A stretch of 64,000 bases of DNA from Paenibacillus planticolens (GTDB taxonomy: Bacteria > Bacillota > Bacilli > Paenibacillales > NBRC-103111): positions 1-64,000 of the forward strand of contig NZ_WHNZ01000064.1 of NCBI RefSeq assembly GCF_013141725.1. Reading direction: 5' to 3'. Shown here in pieces: positions 24,863 through 34,591 of the stretch. The notes below the pieces were generated by a model. The model did no database searches. It saw only the letters and a program-made list of their open reading frames with translations, and was not told the origin of the DNA. Positions within the stretch are counted from its first letter, which is position 1. Each line of letters begins with the position of its first letter. The position numbers were made by a program, and so were the translations under genes.

Positions 24863-27727
24863 TTAGCTGCCTTGCTTAGCTTGCTCTACAGCCAGCGGAT
24901 CAACCGGCAGCGTCATGCCTTGCAGAACGTTACCGATGCGCTCAATGACAATTACCGCTTGAGCTCGTGTCGTTGCTTCTTCCGGCGCCAGCTGTCCGCC
25001 GCTTAAGCCTTGTAGTATGCCTTTGTTAACCGCCCCGCTCATCACAAAGTTCGGAGCAAGAGCGGTATTCGCTTTTTGCAAGTCCGGGCTTACCGCGCGA
25101 AGGGCAACTGCAGCAATCTCCTGACGTGTAACAGGAAGATCCCAGCCCTGCTGCAGATCTCCGATTTGCAGAATTCCCGCCTTTTGTACAGCATCGATAT
25201 AAGGTTGATACCAGGCTTCGCCTGCGTTCTCCGAAGCGATAGGCAAATGCATGGCCGTAGCGGCAAGCTTCACAAATTCGCCTCTTGTAATCACGCGGTC
25301 AGGAAGAAAGCTTCCGTCGCTAAAGCCGTTCACAATCCCTTTTTCCGCTGCCTGAACAATATTTTCCTTCGCCCAGTGTCCTTCCAAGTCGTTGAAAGAA
25401 GCGCCAAGTCCCGTAACGACAGACGGCTGATAGCTATTGGTCAAAGTATTGTTCCCAAGTTGGCCCGTGTAGTTGCCTCCCCATGTCCAAATGGCGCCAT
25501 CCTTATCTTTCACCACGCTATGAGTCCCACCTGCGGCAGCGACAACTGCATTGGAAATTCCTTTTATTTGTTCCGGTTTATTCTGATTGATCTTGGTCCC
25601 ATCGCCTAACTGACCGAACAGGTTCTGGCCCCAAGCCCACACACTCCCGTCATTGGCGATCGCCAGGCTGTGGTAAGAGCCTGCATAGACAGATTTCATA
25701 GCGGGCAGTGTTGTCACTTGAACAGGCTTTGTTTGATTAGCCGTTGTACCGTTGCCTAATTGTCCAAAGGCATTGTAACCCCACGCCCATACGGTGCCAT
25801 CATTCTTTACAGCAAGTGCAAAATTTTTACCGGCAGTAATGGCGATAACACCGGTTAGATCAGAAATTTGTACAGGCTGTTGCTTGCCGGCAAGCGTCCC
25901 GTCTCCCAACTGTCCATTCGTATTATCGCCCCACGCCCATATTTTCCCGGTATTTTCTAAAGCCAAGTTAAAATTAGTGCCTGAAGCGATAGCAACAATA
26001 TTAGATAGCTGAATAATTTGATTTGCCGCTTCTGTTTTGTCATGACCCAGTTGACCGTACGTATTGTCTCCGAAACTCCATACGGAACCATTATTCAGCA
26101 GCGCCAGCGTATGGTTACTGCCTGCAGCCGCGGATACAACACCGTTCAACTCTTTCACTTGAACAGGTAAAGGGCTTGGTGTCGTAGTTCCATCGCCTAA
26201 TTGACCGGAGAAGTTCTGTCCCCACGCCCAGAGAGTTTCGTCCTGCTTGACGGCAACTGTGTGAGAATCACCGCTTTCAATGGTCGCGATCCCGTCCAGA
26301 CTGATCGCTTCCGGTGCAATGGCCGAGGTATGAGTGCCATCCCCCAATTGACCGAACGCATTGCTTCCCCAACCGTACAGCCGTTTATTTTTGATAACAA
26401 ATGTATCACTTTCACTCGCTGTAAGGGTTTGTTCTCTAGGAGCTTTGATTATGACCGTTCCTTCACCGGGCTTTAGCACCGGAGGATTCAGCCATTCGTT
26501 CACCTGCGTTTGAATCGGGGCGGATTGGTTGTTCAACGTCTTGTCGCCGAGCTGGCTGTAACTGTTGTTCCCCCATGCCCAAAGCTTGTCGTCTTTATCG
26601 ATAGCAAAAGTAAAATTGGAACCCGCACCTATTCCCGTTATTTCGGGCAGGCCATTGACATGGTCGGGGAATGACCGATTCCATGTTTTCCCGTCAAAAG
26701 CAGTTCCTATGCCCAGTTGGCCTGAAGTATTAACCCCCCACGTATAGACGCTGCCATCATCCTTTAACGCAACCGCGTGCGAACTCCCGGTCGTGATTTG
26801 AGTGACGTGATCCAACCCGGTCACAAGAACGGGAAACTTATTTTCATCTTGCGTGTGGGTAGTAACCGCATTATACATAGCGGTTGGATCTGAATCGATC
26901 AGTCCCCACGTTAACACGGTACCGTCGTCCTTGAGAGCTAATGAGAAGTCGAACCCGGCAGCGATCTGTGTAATATGCCAGTTCGAACTTGTAGTCACAA
27001 TTGGCGTATTCAATCGGTTCTGATCGTAACCATAGCCGAGCTCACCAAAGTAATTATCGCCCCAGGCCCACACAACGCCATCTTGGTCAATCGCCAAGGT
27101 GTGGTACGCGCCACTCGCTATCGCTTTAACCGAAACTATGTTGCCTATTACTTGCACAGGTTTATTTTTGCCTTTATTCGTACCGTCTCCGAGTTGGCCG
27201 TACGTATTATCTCCCCAGCTCCAAGCTGTTCCATCGTCTTTGATTGCAACAGAGTGGAAGTTGCCCGCAGAAATCGCAGTCACATGGGCAAGATCAGCAA
27301 CCTGAACAGGTGTGGACCGGTCTATCGTTGAGCCATCGCCTAATTGTCCAAATGTATTCTCCCCCCAAGCCCACACGGTGCCATCCGATTTGAGCGCCAA
27401 GGAGTGAGCTTGACCAACCGCAATCGCGGTTATTCCTGACAACCCGCTGATTGGCGTCGCTTGATTGCGGTTGTTCAACCCTGACCCCAGCTTGCCGCGG
27501 AGATTATTTCCCCATGTCCAAACCGTTCCGTCTTTCTTCAAAATAACCGTGAAACCTTTCCCGCCGCTAATTTGCTTGATCAAAGCAGGGTTTATATTTG
27601 ATGTTCCGGCAGCAGGGCTGTTCGTTTCCCCAAAAACTTTCCCGGGAAATAACGGGAAAGCCGTGAAGGAACTAACAAGCAGAAAACCTAGCAGCCAGAG
27701 AGTAACATTACGTTTCACTGTTTTCAT
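24863..27727 (-). CDS. SLH-anchored surface protein with two seven-repeat RCC1 propellers
   Basis: This 954-residue protein has a signal peptide (about 1-33), fourteen RCC1-type repeats centred on WxWGxNxxGQLGDG, and three C-terminal SLH repeats (about 755-925). The repeats fall into two sets of seven: seven before a linker at about residues 415-450 (NEWLNPPVLKPGEGT) and seven after it. Seven RCC1 repeats close one beta-propeller, so two propellers in tandem are implied. The fifth repeat is degenerate (TWGLIDSDP). SLH repeats would fix it to the cell wall. Extracellular RCC1 proteins in Bacillales have no agreed function; adhesion or protein binding are guesses. ATG follows AAGGAGAAGGAAC. It appears to be monocistronic. 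Confidence 0.88.
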   Translation of the reverse strand: MKTVKRNVTLWLLGFLLVSSFTAFPLFPGKVFGETNSPAAGTSNINPALIKQISGGKGFTVILKKDGTVWTWGNNLRGKLGSGLNNRNQATPISGLSGITAIAVGQAHSLALKSDGTVWAWGENTFGQLGDGSTIDRSTPVQVADLAHVTAISAGNFHSVAIKDDGTAWSWGDNTYGQLGDGTNKGKNKPVQVIGNIVSVKAIASGAYHTLAIDQDGVVWAWGDNYFGELGYGYDQNRLNTPIVTTSSNWHITQIAAGFDFSLALKDDGTVLTWGLIDSDPTAMYNAVTTHTQDENKFPVLVTGLDHVTQITTGSSHAVALKDDGSVYTWGVNTSGQLGIGTAFDGKTWNRSFPDHVNGLPEITGIGAGSNFTFAIDKDDKLWAWGNNSYSQLGDKTLNNQSAPIQTQVNEWLNPPVLKPGEGTVIIKAPREQTLTASESDTFVIKNKRLYGWGSNAFGQLGDGTHTSAIAPEAISLDGIATIESGDSHTVAVKQDETLWAWGQNFSGQLGDGTTTPSPLPVQVKELNGVVSAAAGSNHTLALLNNGSVWSFGDNTYGQLGHDKTEAANQIIQLSNIVAIASGTNFNLALENTGKIWAWGDNTNGQLGDGTLAGKQQPVQISDLTGVIAITAGKNFALAVKNDGTVWAWGYNAFGQLGNGTTANQTKPVQVTTLPAMKSVYAGSYHSLAIANDGSVWAWGQNLFGQLGDGTKINQNKPEQIKGISNAVVAAAGGTHSVVKDKDGAIWTWGGNYTGQLGNNTLTNSYQPSVVTGLGASFNDLEGHWAKENIVQAAEKGIVNGFSDGSFLPDRVITRGEFVKLAATAMHLPIASENAGEAWYQPYIDAVQKAGILQIGDLQQGWDLPVTRQEIAAVALRAVSPDLQKANTALAPNFVMSGAVNKGILQGLSGGQLAPEEATTRAQAVIVIERIGNVLQGMTLPVDPLAVEQAKQGS

Positions 27728-27771
27728 GTTCCTTCTCCTTAAGAAAGCTATGTTGGCTATATTCGCACTTC

Positions 27772-30700
27772 CTATAATGTGGCAGTCGTGCCTTGTTCCT
27801 GAACCATTGCAGGCTTGCGTTTAAATCTTCTCGTAATGCCGTTTTTCCAACTGTCCAGCAATGTGTAAACAACAGGAATCAGTACCAAGGTGATCAGTGT
27901 GGATAAGGTTAAGCCAAATGCTACAACGGTTGCCATGGAAGCTTGCGTTTCCGCACCCTCTCCGAATCCAATGACAAGAGGCACCATCGCAAGTACGGTA
28001 GTCGCTGTAGTCATCAGAATAGGCCGCAATCGTACTTTGCCCGCTTCAATTAAAGCATCGAATAACGGCATGCCTTTGGCTCGCAATTGATTCGTATAAT
28101 CGATTAAAACAATGGCATTATTCACGACAATTCCGACCAGCATAATCATTCCGATGATGGAGTTCATATTAATGGTTCGATGGGTCACCAGAAGTCCCAG
28201 GATGGCTCCTATGAACGTCGGAGGCAGCGAGAACATGATGATAAACGGCCCGTATAGCGATTCAAATTGACTAGCCATAACCATGTACACTAAGGCAACG
28301 GATAGTATAAGAATCAAGTATAAGCTTTTGAAGGAATCATTCTGGCTTTGCTGCTGACCGCCCATCGTAACCTGGTAGCCATCCGGTGGTTGTATCGCAT
28401 CAATTTTCTGTTGAACCAGAGCCGATACTTCCCCGACGGAAGCTCCGAAAACGGAAGCTTGCACCGTTGCCACACGGTTCTGATCTTGCCTGCGAATTTG
28501 CGCAGGACCTGTTCCCGGTTCAACCTTGGCAATGAGACTGACCGGCACAACCGCACCGCTTGTCGTCGTAATCGTCACATTATTGAAATTTTCCAGCTTA
28601 TTCGTAAAATCGTTCGGATACTTCACGAGAACAGAGATTTGTGAACTGGCTGTTTTAAACTGCGTAGCCACGCTTCCCTGATAGGCTGTTCGCAATGCCG
28701 TCATCACATCTCTTAACGATACGCCGTAATGTGCCGCTGCATCGCGATCGATCGTTAAATTAAATTGCGGAATCGAACGGTCTAACGTATTTTGCACATT
28801 GCGCGTGCCATCTACGGATGAGATTTCTTGTACGACGAGATCGCCCAGCTTTTGCAAAATCGCTAAATCCGGCCCGGATAGATTAACTTGAATGTCGCCG
28901 CCGCCGAAGTTGCCGCCACCGCCAAGCCCCGGCAGACGCACGCCTGATGGAACACTCACGCCAATTTGCGCTCCCGCGAAGCCTGTTGTCAGCGTCCGGA
29001 TTTGTTCCGCAACTTGATCGGTGCTTTTCTTTCTTTCGCTGAGCGGTTTTAGCCTAATTTGAATGCTGCCCGTATTGGTTGCCGCTGATTGAAACGCTCC
29101 ACCTCCGGCCGATCCGACAGATGTAAAGACAGTGTCTATTTCCGGCACATCTTTCAATCTCGATTCCAACGTTGCTGCGACTTGATTCGTCACGGCGAAA
29201 TCCGTACCCTGCGGGAGATTAATATTTAAATTGACTTGTCCTTGATCGGTTTTGGGCGTTAATTCACTGCCTACAAAACGAACCGCGTACACACTGCCAG
29301 CGAATAAGACAACCGTAATGGTGATAATGACCCAGCGGTGAAGCATGGACCACCGGAGCAGCCTGCTGTACCAATGTGTGATATGCTGCATACCCCGGCC
29401 GAACCACACGAAAGGATTGAGGGTTCTGCCGGTCGGCAGCTCTTCATCGACCTTGCGGCGCAAAATTTTGGCCGCCAGCATCGGTACCAAAGTGACGGCT
29501 GCAAACCATGCCGCGATATGAGAAAAACAAACCACAAGCGCCATCGGCCAGAAAAATTGTTTCACTAAACCGCTGATGAAAGCCGTCGGCGCAAACACCG
29601 CAATTTGGGCCAACGCCGAAGCCATAACCGCTGTTCCCACCTCGGCCGTTCCCACTTTGGCGGCTTCTTCAGGAGACAAGCCTTCATGTCGTTTACGGAA
29701 AATGCTTTCCAAAACAACGACGGCGAAGTCTACAAGCGAACCGAGACCGAGTGCCAAGCCGCCAAGCGTAATCGTGTTAATCGTTTGATGACCGAAATAC
29801 ATCATACTGAATGTGCTGATAATTGAAATCGGAATTACGAGACCGATAATGAGTGTCGCTCTTATGCTTCGCAAGAAGAACAACAAGATGATGACCGAGA
29901 ACACGCCTCCGAGCAACGTATGCTCAACGACGGTACGCAAGGAATCGCGAATAAACTTGGCGGAATCATTCAATACCGCGATATGCATGCCTTCCGGCAG
30001 CTTGGATTGAATATCTTGAAGCGACTTCTGGATGTTGCTGGACACGGAAACCGTGTTTCCATCCGATTGTTTGAGTACTGAGAGAGAAACGCTGGCCTCT
30101 CCGTCTTTACGCGCTTCAAGCGTAACATCTTGATACGTGTCTATAATTGTGCCGAGTTCGCTTAGAGCAATCGTTTGTCCACGCCCCAGCTGTACTTGTA
30201 CTTTGCCGATATCTGCCGTTGATTTAAATTCCCCATCAATATGCAAGGGCACCAGTTGACTTCCTTTATTGACAAGTCCGGCATCGGTGGAAGAATTATC
30301 ATTCCCGAGCGCTGACACCAATGTACTGAAAGAAATATTGTATTGCTGCAAGCGGCTTGGCTCTACAAGAATTTGAATTTGTCTGACACGACCTCCGGTA
30401 ACGCCAACCGAAGCGACACCATCCGAACGCTGAACATCGGGACTAACAATATTGTCAGCAATGTCGCGCAGAGTGACAAGGTCGGTTTTGCCATACAAAG
30501 CCAATGTCATGATCGGTGTACTGTTCGGATCGACACGTGATACGACTGGAGCATCTGCATCGGAAGGAAGCTGCCTTCGGACACGATCTAATTTATCCCT
30601 CATCGTTAATGTAGCCTGATCAATATTCGTACCGTAATTAAATTGCAAGGTAACGTTGCTTGAACCAGTACGGGAGTTAGAGCTAATACTCGTTACTCCT

Positions 30701-30924
30701 GTAACGGTAGCCATAGCATTCTCAATCGGCTTCGTAATTTGCTGCTCGATCTGTCCTGGCGATGCACCGCTCCATGAAACCGATACGGTTGCCGATGGAA
30801 TTTCCAGATTCGGGTAAAGATCCACCGGCAAAAGAGGAATCGCAATCGAACCCACAATGACGAGCGAAATCATGATCATCAAGATAGTGACAGGGCGATG
30901 AACGGAGAAATTAGCTAATTTCAC
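27772..30924 (-). CDS. RND-family efflux pump (AcrB/SwrC type)
   Basis: The 1050-residue protein has twelve membrane helices and two large extracytoplasmic loops of the HAE1 RND type. Family sequence includes VDLYPNLEIPSATVSVSW, the proton-relay helix GLGSLVDFAVVVLE (about 375-388) and GIVVNNAIVLIDYTNQLR. In Bacillus subtilis the related SwrC exports surfactin and supports swarming. There is no outer membrane, so the pump probably clears lipophilic compounds from the membrane's outer leaflet. Translation starts at GTG 30924, overlapping the adaptor stop codon by 4 bases, so pump and adaptor form one operon. Confidence 0.93.
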   Translation of the reverse strand: MKLANFSVHRPVTILMIMISLVIVGSIAIPLLPVDLYPNLEIPSATVSVSWSGASPGQIEQQITKPIENAMATVTGVTSISSNSRTGSSNVTLQFNYGTNIDQATLTMRDKLDRVRRQLPSDADAPVVSRVDPNSTPIMTLALYGKTDLVTLRDIADNIVSPDVQRSDGVASVGVTGGRVRQIQILVEPSRLQQYNISFSTLVSALGNDNSSTDAGLVNKGSQLVPLHIDGEFKSTADIGKVQVQLGRGQTIALSELGTIIDTYQDVTLEARKDGEASVSLSVLKQSDGNTVSVSSNIQKSLQDIQSKLPEGMHIAVLNDSAKFIRDSLRTVVEHTLLGGVFSVIILLFFLRSIRATLIIGLVIPISIISTFSMMYFGHQTINTITLGGLALGLGSLVDFAVVVLESIFRKRHEGLSPEEAAKVGTAEVGTAVMASALAQIAVFAPTAFISGLVKQFFWPMALVVCFSHIAAWFAAVTLVPMLAAKILRRKVDEELPTGRTLNPFVWFGRGMQHITHWYSRLLRWSMLHRWVIITITVVLFAGSVYAVRFVGSELTPKTDQGQVNLNINLPQGTDFAVTNQVAATLESRLKDVPEIDTVFTSVGSAGGGAFQSAATNTGSIQIRLKPLSERKKSTDQVAEQIRTLTTGFAGAQIGVSVPSGVRLPGLGGGGNFGGGDIQVNLSGPDLAILQKLGDLVVQEISSVDGTRNVQNTLDRSIPQFNLTIDRDAAAHYGVSLRDVMTALRTAYQGSVATQFKTASSQISVLVKYPNDFTNKLENFNNVTITTTSGAVVPVSLIAKVEPGTGPAQIRRQDQNRVATVQASVFGASVGEVSALVQQKIDAIQPPDGYQVTMGGQQQSQNDSFKSLYLILILSVALVYMVMASQFESLYGPFIIMFSLPPTFIGAILGLLVTHRTINMNSIIGMIMLVGIVVNNAIVLIDYTNQLRAKGMPLFDALIEAGKVRLRPILMTTATTVLAMVPLVIGFGEGAETQASMATVVAFGLTLSTLITLVLIPVVYTLLDSWKNGITRRFKRKPAMVQEQGTTATL

Positions 30925-32909
30925 TGTCCAGCCCCCGCTTTCGGAGCCGCTGCGTCAGGGCCATTGCCGCTTGGCCTTGTCCCTGACGGGGCAGGTCCCT
31001 TACCTTGCGTGCCTTGCCCGTTTCGGCCTTGGCCTCCTTGGCCTTGACCTTGACCGCCTTGACCTTGACCACCTTGGCCTTGGCCACCTTGACCTCCTTG
31101 ACCTCCTTGACCTCCCTGGCCTCTGCCTTGCCCCTGACCTTGGCCGGCTTGTCCCTGGCCTTTGCCTGCTCCGTTCTCTTGTCCCGGTTGATTAATTTGT
31201 ACCGGAACGTTATCGGAAAGCAGCTCTTGCCCTTTTACAACCAGCTCGTCTCCAACCTTCAGGCCGCTTGTAATTTCGAAGGATGCGCTCGTCATCACGC
31301 CTACTTTTACAAGCACTTTCGAAGCTTTGCCGTCTTTAACGATGTATACCGCATTGCCACTCGGTTGGCTGAGAACGGCATCTGCAGGCACAACAATGGA
31401 TTGTTTGCCTTCACTTTTGAGCGAGGATTCCGCAAACATCCCGGGTAATACTTCGTGCTTCTCATCATTAATTTTAATGTCTACCAGAAAGGATTTGGAT
31501 GTAGGATCCATTGTTGGATGAACGGCATATACCGTTCCATCGAACGTTTTATTCAACGTAGGGATTTTCACCGACATCGATGAGCCCATTTTGATTTTGC
31601 CAATGGATGCTTCCGATATGTTCACCGTTGCCAACAAAGGATCTACGGTAGCAATCGACATGACGGCAGATTGCCCCGCATTCTGTCCGACCGGCACTAG
31701 AATTGCGCTTACAATTCCTGTTACCGGGCTCGTTAACACACCATCCTGAAGCTGCTCGCTTAAAATCTTCAATTTGGTTTGAGTTTGCTGAAGCTGGGCT
31801 GCGCTTACTTGCAAGGAATCCGTAGACTGCGCTGCTTTCAGCGCTTGCTTGGATTGCTCGAGCGTTGCCTCTGCACTGTTTTTGGAGATATCCTGGGTGG
31901 ATTGTGATTGTGCCAGCTGTGTACGACTGAGTTCGAGCTGAGCTGCAGCGCTTGCTTGCGTGTTAGCTAGTGATAAAAGCGCGGAGTTTAAACTCTCCTG
32001 TGCAACTTGTACAGCTTGCGAGCTTTGTGCAGTCAACAACGCATTCTGCAAGGTGGTCAACGATTGCTGTGCCGACTGTGTATCTTTATATTGAGCCTGC
32101 TGCGACTGCTGCAATGTAAGCTGCGTACTTTGCAGCTTGGCAAATGCATTGTCTATGTCCTTTCCGGTCTGAACAGCTGTATTATAGGCAGCAACAGCTT
32201 GTTGTACGTTCAGTTGATAGGTATCTATATTATTGTTCTGTGTTGTTAATAAGCTGTCCAACTGTGAGTTTAAGTTCGTTTGGGCGACAGTCACAGCTGT
32301 AGCCGCATCCGATTGCGCTTTGCTGAATCCAACCTGTGCCGTAGAAACCCCTTGCTTAGCCGTTTCAATTGCGTTTTGCTGTGTCGTCATCGCATTATTC
32401 AATTGGATTTGCGCTAGAGCTACTGCGTTCTTCTGATCATTCATCGTTTTCTCATATGCGGCTTGCTGAACGGCTAGCGATTTCTGTGCTGAAGCCAGAC
32501 TATTCGCTTGATCGTTCACTACTTTGTTGTACTGCACCTGACTTAAAGCAAAATCACTCTGGGTCTGCTCGAAGGATTGCTGAAGCGTGGAAGTATCAAT
32601 GTGCGCTAAAGCTTGTCCAACTTTCACTGTATCCCCGATGTTCACATCAAGGGAAGTAATGCGGCCATTCACTTTGGAAGAAAGATTCGTGGTGAAAGCC
32701 GGCGTGATCGAGCCCGTAAATACTTGCCCGCCACCAATGTCCGACAATTTCACGATTTGTGTTTCTACGGTCATCTGGCGTGTTCCCGATCGGCCGTTTG
32801 CCCCTGGTTTAGCGGTGCTTGCTGGCGCGCTGCAGCCCGCTATGGTGACGGTTATCGCGGTAACGACTGCGATGATTGTGGTACTCTTGAGTGAACTGAA
32901 CTTCCTCAT
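30921..32909 (-). CDS. RND adaptor lipoprotein with extended coiled coil and Gly/Gln-rich tail
   Basis: The 662-residue membrane-fusion-type protein has a lipobox (TIAGCS, Cys at about 26), a lipoyl/barrel-sandwich segment (LDVNIGDTVKVGQALAHID), a very long Gln/Ser/Ala-rich coiled-coil hairpin (about 110-390), the return lipoyl strand TGIVSAILVPVGQNAG, a beta-barrel domain and a membrane-proximal domain. Residues about 585-662 are a low-complexity GQG/GGQ tail. The hairpin is far longer than in AcrA, where it reaches an outer-membrane channel; here it may span the thick wall. GGAGG lies 10 bases before the ATG. It is the first gene of the pump operon. Confidence 0.9.
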   Translation of the reverse strand: MRKFSSLKSTTIIAVVTAITVTIAGCSAPASTAKPGANGRSGTRQMTVETQIVKLSDIGGGQVFTGSITPAFTTNLSSKVNGRITSLDVNIGDTVKVGQALAHIDTSTLQQSFEQTQSDFALSQVQYNKVVNDQANSLASAQKSLAVQQAAYEKTMNDQKNAVALAQIQLNNAMTTQQNAIETAKQGVSTAQVGFSKAQSDAATAVTVAQTNLNSQLDSLLTTQNNNIDTYQLNVQQAVAAYNTAVQTGKDIDNAFAKLQSTQLTLQQSQQAQYKDTQSAQQSLTTLQNALLTAQSSQAVQVAQESLNSALLSLANTQASAAAQLELSRTQLAQSQSTQDISKNSAEATLEQSKQALKAAQSTDSLQVSAAQLQQTQTKLKILSEQLQDGVLTSPVTGIVSAILVPVGQNAGQSAVMSIATVDPLLATVNISEASIGKIKMGSSMSVKIPTLNKTFDGTVYAVHPTMDPTSKSFLVDIKINDEKHEVLPGMFAESSLKSEGKQSIVVPADAVLSQPSGNAVYIVKDGKASKVLVKVGVMTSASFEITSGLKVGDELVVKGQELLSDNVPVQINQPGQENGAGKGQGQAGQGQGQGRGQGGQGGQGGQGGQGQGGQGQGGQGQGQGGQGRNGQGTQGKGPAPSGTRPSGNGPDAAAPKAGAGQ

Positions 32910-33055
32910 GGGATGGAAACCTCCGTCTTATTCGTTTGGGCAAATGCTCTTTCTCACCATATTTGACATTGATGATAAAAGTGTGATCTACGTGTAAAAA
33001 ATTTGTAAATTTAAGGATATCATTTCATTCCTTTAATGCAACTGCATTTTAACGC

Positions 33056-33086
33056 TTGCACATGACGTAACGTCATGTTTTATAGT
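33056..33086 (+). promoter_or_regulatory. MerR-type promoter with 19-bp spacer and palindromic operator
   Basis: TTGCAC (33056-33061) and TATAGT (33081-33086) are separated by 19 bases, the long spacing typical of promoters activated by MerR proteins. ACATGACG-TAA-CGTCATGT, a perfect 8-3-8 palindrome (33060-33078), lies in that spacer. Confidence 0.7.
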
Positions 33087-33127
33087 ATAGTTACCGGTAA
33101 AACGATGCGCAGTAAAAAGAGGTGATT

Positions 33128-33625
33128 ATGAAGCAGCTTTGGAAGGTGGGAGAGCTCGCTAAGCTCACGGGACTCACGATACGAACATTGAGGTTTTACG
33201 ATCAGATCGGTCTGTTTTCTCCGTCGGCGCATTCCGATTCAGGGCACAGACTGTATAACGAGGCCGACCTGTCGAGATTGCAGCAAATTCTGTCGTTAAA
33301 AGAGCTCGGCTTATCGCTGGAGGAGATCAAATCCGTAGTAACCGGCGGGCAATTCAGTCCGCTGGAAATCGTGTCACTGCAAATCACCCGTCTCAAAGAA
33401 ACGATCGCGATGCAGCAAAAGCTTTTGAGCGGATTGGAATACGTTTCCAACCTGATGCATTTAAAACAACCTGTGACAGTCGAAGATTTTACGAAATTAT
33501 TGGAAATAATGAAAAAGAGCCATGAGAAAATGATCCTCGAACGCCGGATGACTTGGGAACACCGTCTGGACCTGCTTGGCGACATCCTCGACAAGGATGC
33601 CGGCGAATCGAATCAAGGGAGCTGA
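33128..33625 (+). CDS. MerR-family transcriptional regulator
   Basis: The 165-residue regulator has the MerR winged helix-turn-helix (LWKVGELAKLTGLTIRTLRFYDQIGLFSPS) and a long dimerisation coiled coil (about 75-115). No Cys-rich metal site is present, so it more likely senses an organic ligand. ATG 33128 is preferred, with AGAGG 5 bases before it; GTG 33122 overlaps that site. Its promoter has the 19-base spacing of MerR-activated promoters, so it probably regulates itself and the two SRPBCC genes behind it, and perhaps the divergent efflux operon. Confidence 0.9.
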   Translation: MKQLWKVGELAKLTGLTIRTLRFYDQIGLFSPSAHSDSGHRLYNEADLSRLQQILSLKELGLSLEEIKSVVTGGQFSPLEIVSLQITRLKETIAMQQKLLSGLEYVSNLMHLKQPVTVEDFTKLLEIMKKSHEKMILERRMTWEHRLDLLGDILDKDAGESNQGS

Positions 33626-33630
33626 AAATC

Positions 33631-34071
33631 ATGAACAACCGATCTACCGTTCATCATACTTTCGTCGTCGAAAGAGTCTATAAAGCTTCGCCCGCAAAGA
33701 CTTTTACCTACTGGGCGGACCCCCGCCTGAAAGAGCAGTGGTTTTCTAAAGCGGATGCGTTTGACTTCCGTGTCGGCGGTGGAGAAAGCAGTCAAGGGGG
33801 GCCTCCCGGCGGACCGGTATTTACGTTCGATGCCCGGTATCACGATATTGTGCCGAACGAGCGCATCATTTACACCTATACGCTGGACATGGACGAGACG
33901 CGGATGTCCGTTTCCGCAACGACCGTCGAATTCAAGCTGGAGGGTGAAGGCACCAAGCTGATTTTCACTGAGCAAGGCGTCTTCCTGGACGGCCACGATA
34001 CGCCTGCTCAGCGCGAGCACGGCACGAAGGAAATGCTGGACAAGCTGGGTGTGCTGCTGGAGATCGGCTAA
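33631..34071 (+). CDS. SRPBCC/AHSA1-domain protein 1
   Basis: The 146-residue protein has an AHSA1-like START fold: RVYKASPAKTFTYWADPRLKEQWF at the N-terminus, a glycine-rich GGGESSQGGPPGG loop, the strand DIVPNERIIYTYTLDMD and a closing amphipathic helix. Such proteins bind small hydrophobic ligands; the function is not known. ATG 33631 follows GGGAG and starts 5 bases after the MerR stop codon. It is paired with a second SRPBCC gene 30 bases downstream. Confidence 0.85.
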   Translation: MNNRSTVHHTFVVERVYKASPAKTFTYWADPRLKEQWFSKADAFDFRVGGGESSQGGPPGGPVFTFDARYHDIVPNERIIYTYTLDMDETRMSVSATTVEFKLEGEGTKLIFTEQGVFLDGHDTPAQREHGTKEMLDKLGVLLEIG

Positions 34072-34101
34072 CCTATTTTAACAGGCAGAGGAGGAACGGA
34101 A

Positions 34102-34572
34102 ATGTCGGAGAACCGTACGCCAAACAGTGAAATCAGCGCTGTGGAAGAATACGAATTGGTAACAACGCGGGTGATGAATGCATCCCCTGCTCTCGTTTAC
34201 GAAGCTTGGACAAAACCCGAGCATTTGGCACGTTGGTGGGGGCCGAACGGGTTTACGAATACGTTTCACGAGTTCGATATACGGCCGGGAGGGATATGGG
34301 AGTTCGTGATGCACGGACCGAACGGAGTCGATTATCCCAACAAAAGCGAATTTGTCGAAGTTGGGCCCGAACGGATCGTGCTGCGGCATCTTTGCGCGCC
34401 CCACTTTCAGCTTACGGCAACCTTCGAGGATCTTGGCGGCCAAACCAGGCTGACTTGGCGCCAGCTTTTCGAAACCGCTGCCGTCTTTGGCGCCATCAAG
34501 AACTTCGCATTACCAGGCAACGAGCAAAATCTTGACCGGCTCGAGGCGCATTTGCAGAGCATGTCCTTCTGA
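34102..34572 (+). CDS. SRPBCC/AHSA1-domain protein 2
   Basis: The 156-residue protein shares the fold of its neighbour: TRVMNASPALVYEAWTKPEHLARWWGP, then FDIRPGGIWEFVMHGPNG and FVEVGPERIVLRH. A cluster of Trp residues typical of AHSA1 proteins (RWWGP) is present. GAGGAACGGAA precedes the ATG. It is the last gene of the MerR operon and is followed by a repeat-rich gap. Ligand is unknown. Confidence 0.85.
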   Translation: MSENRTPNSEISAVEEYELVTTRVMNASPALVYEAWTKPEHLARWWGPNGFTNTFHEFDIRPGGIWEFVMHGPNGVDYPNKSEFVEVGPERIVLRHLCAPHFQLTATFEDLGGQTRLTWRQLFETAAVFGAIKNFALPGNEQNLDRLEAHLQSMSF

Positions 34573-34591
34573 GAACTTGAGTATCGCTGGG

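Noticed and set aside
30960..31160. Tandem DNA repeat rich in CCTTGACC as a separate element
   Set aside because: It is the coding sequence of the Gly/Gln-rich tail of the RND adaptor and needs no separate explanation.
33613..34020. Leftward 135-residue frame opposite the first SRPBCC gene
   Set aside because: It is the antisense shadow of a gene with clear family sequence and proper ribosome-binding site.
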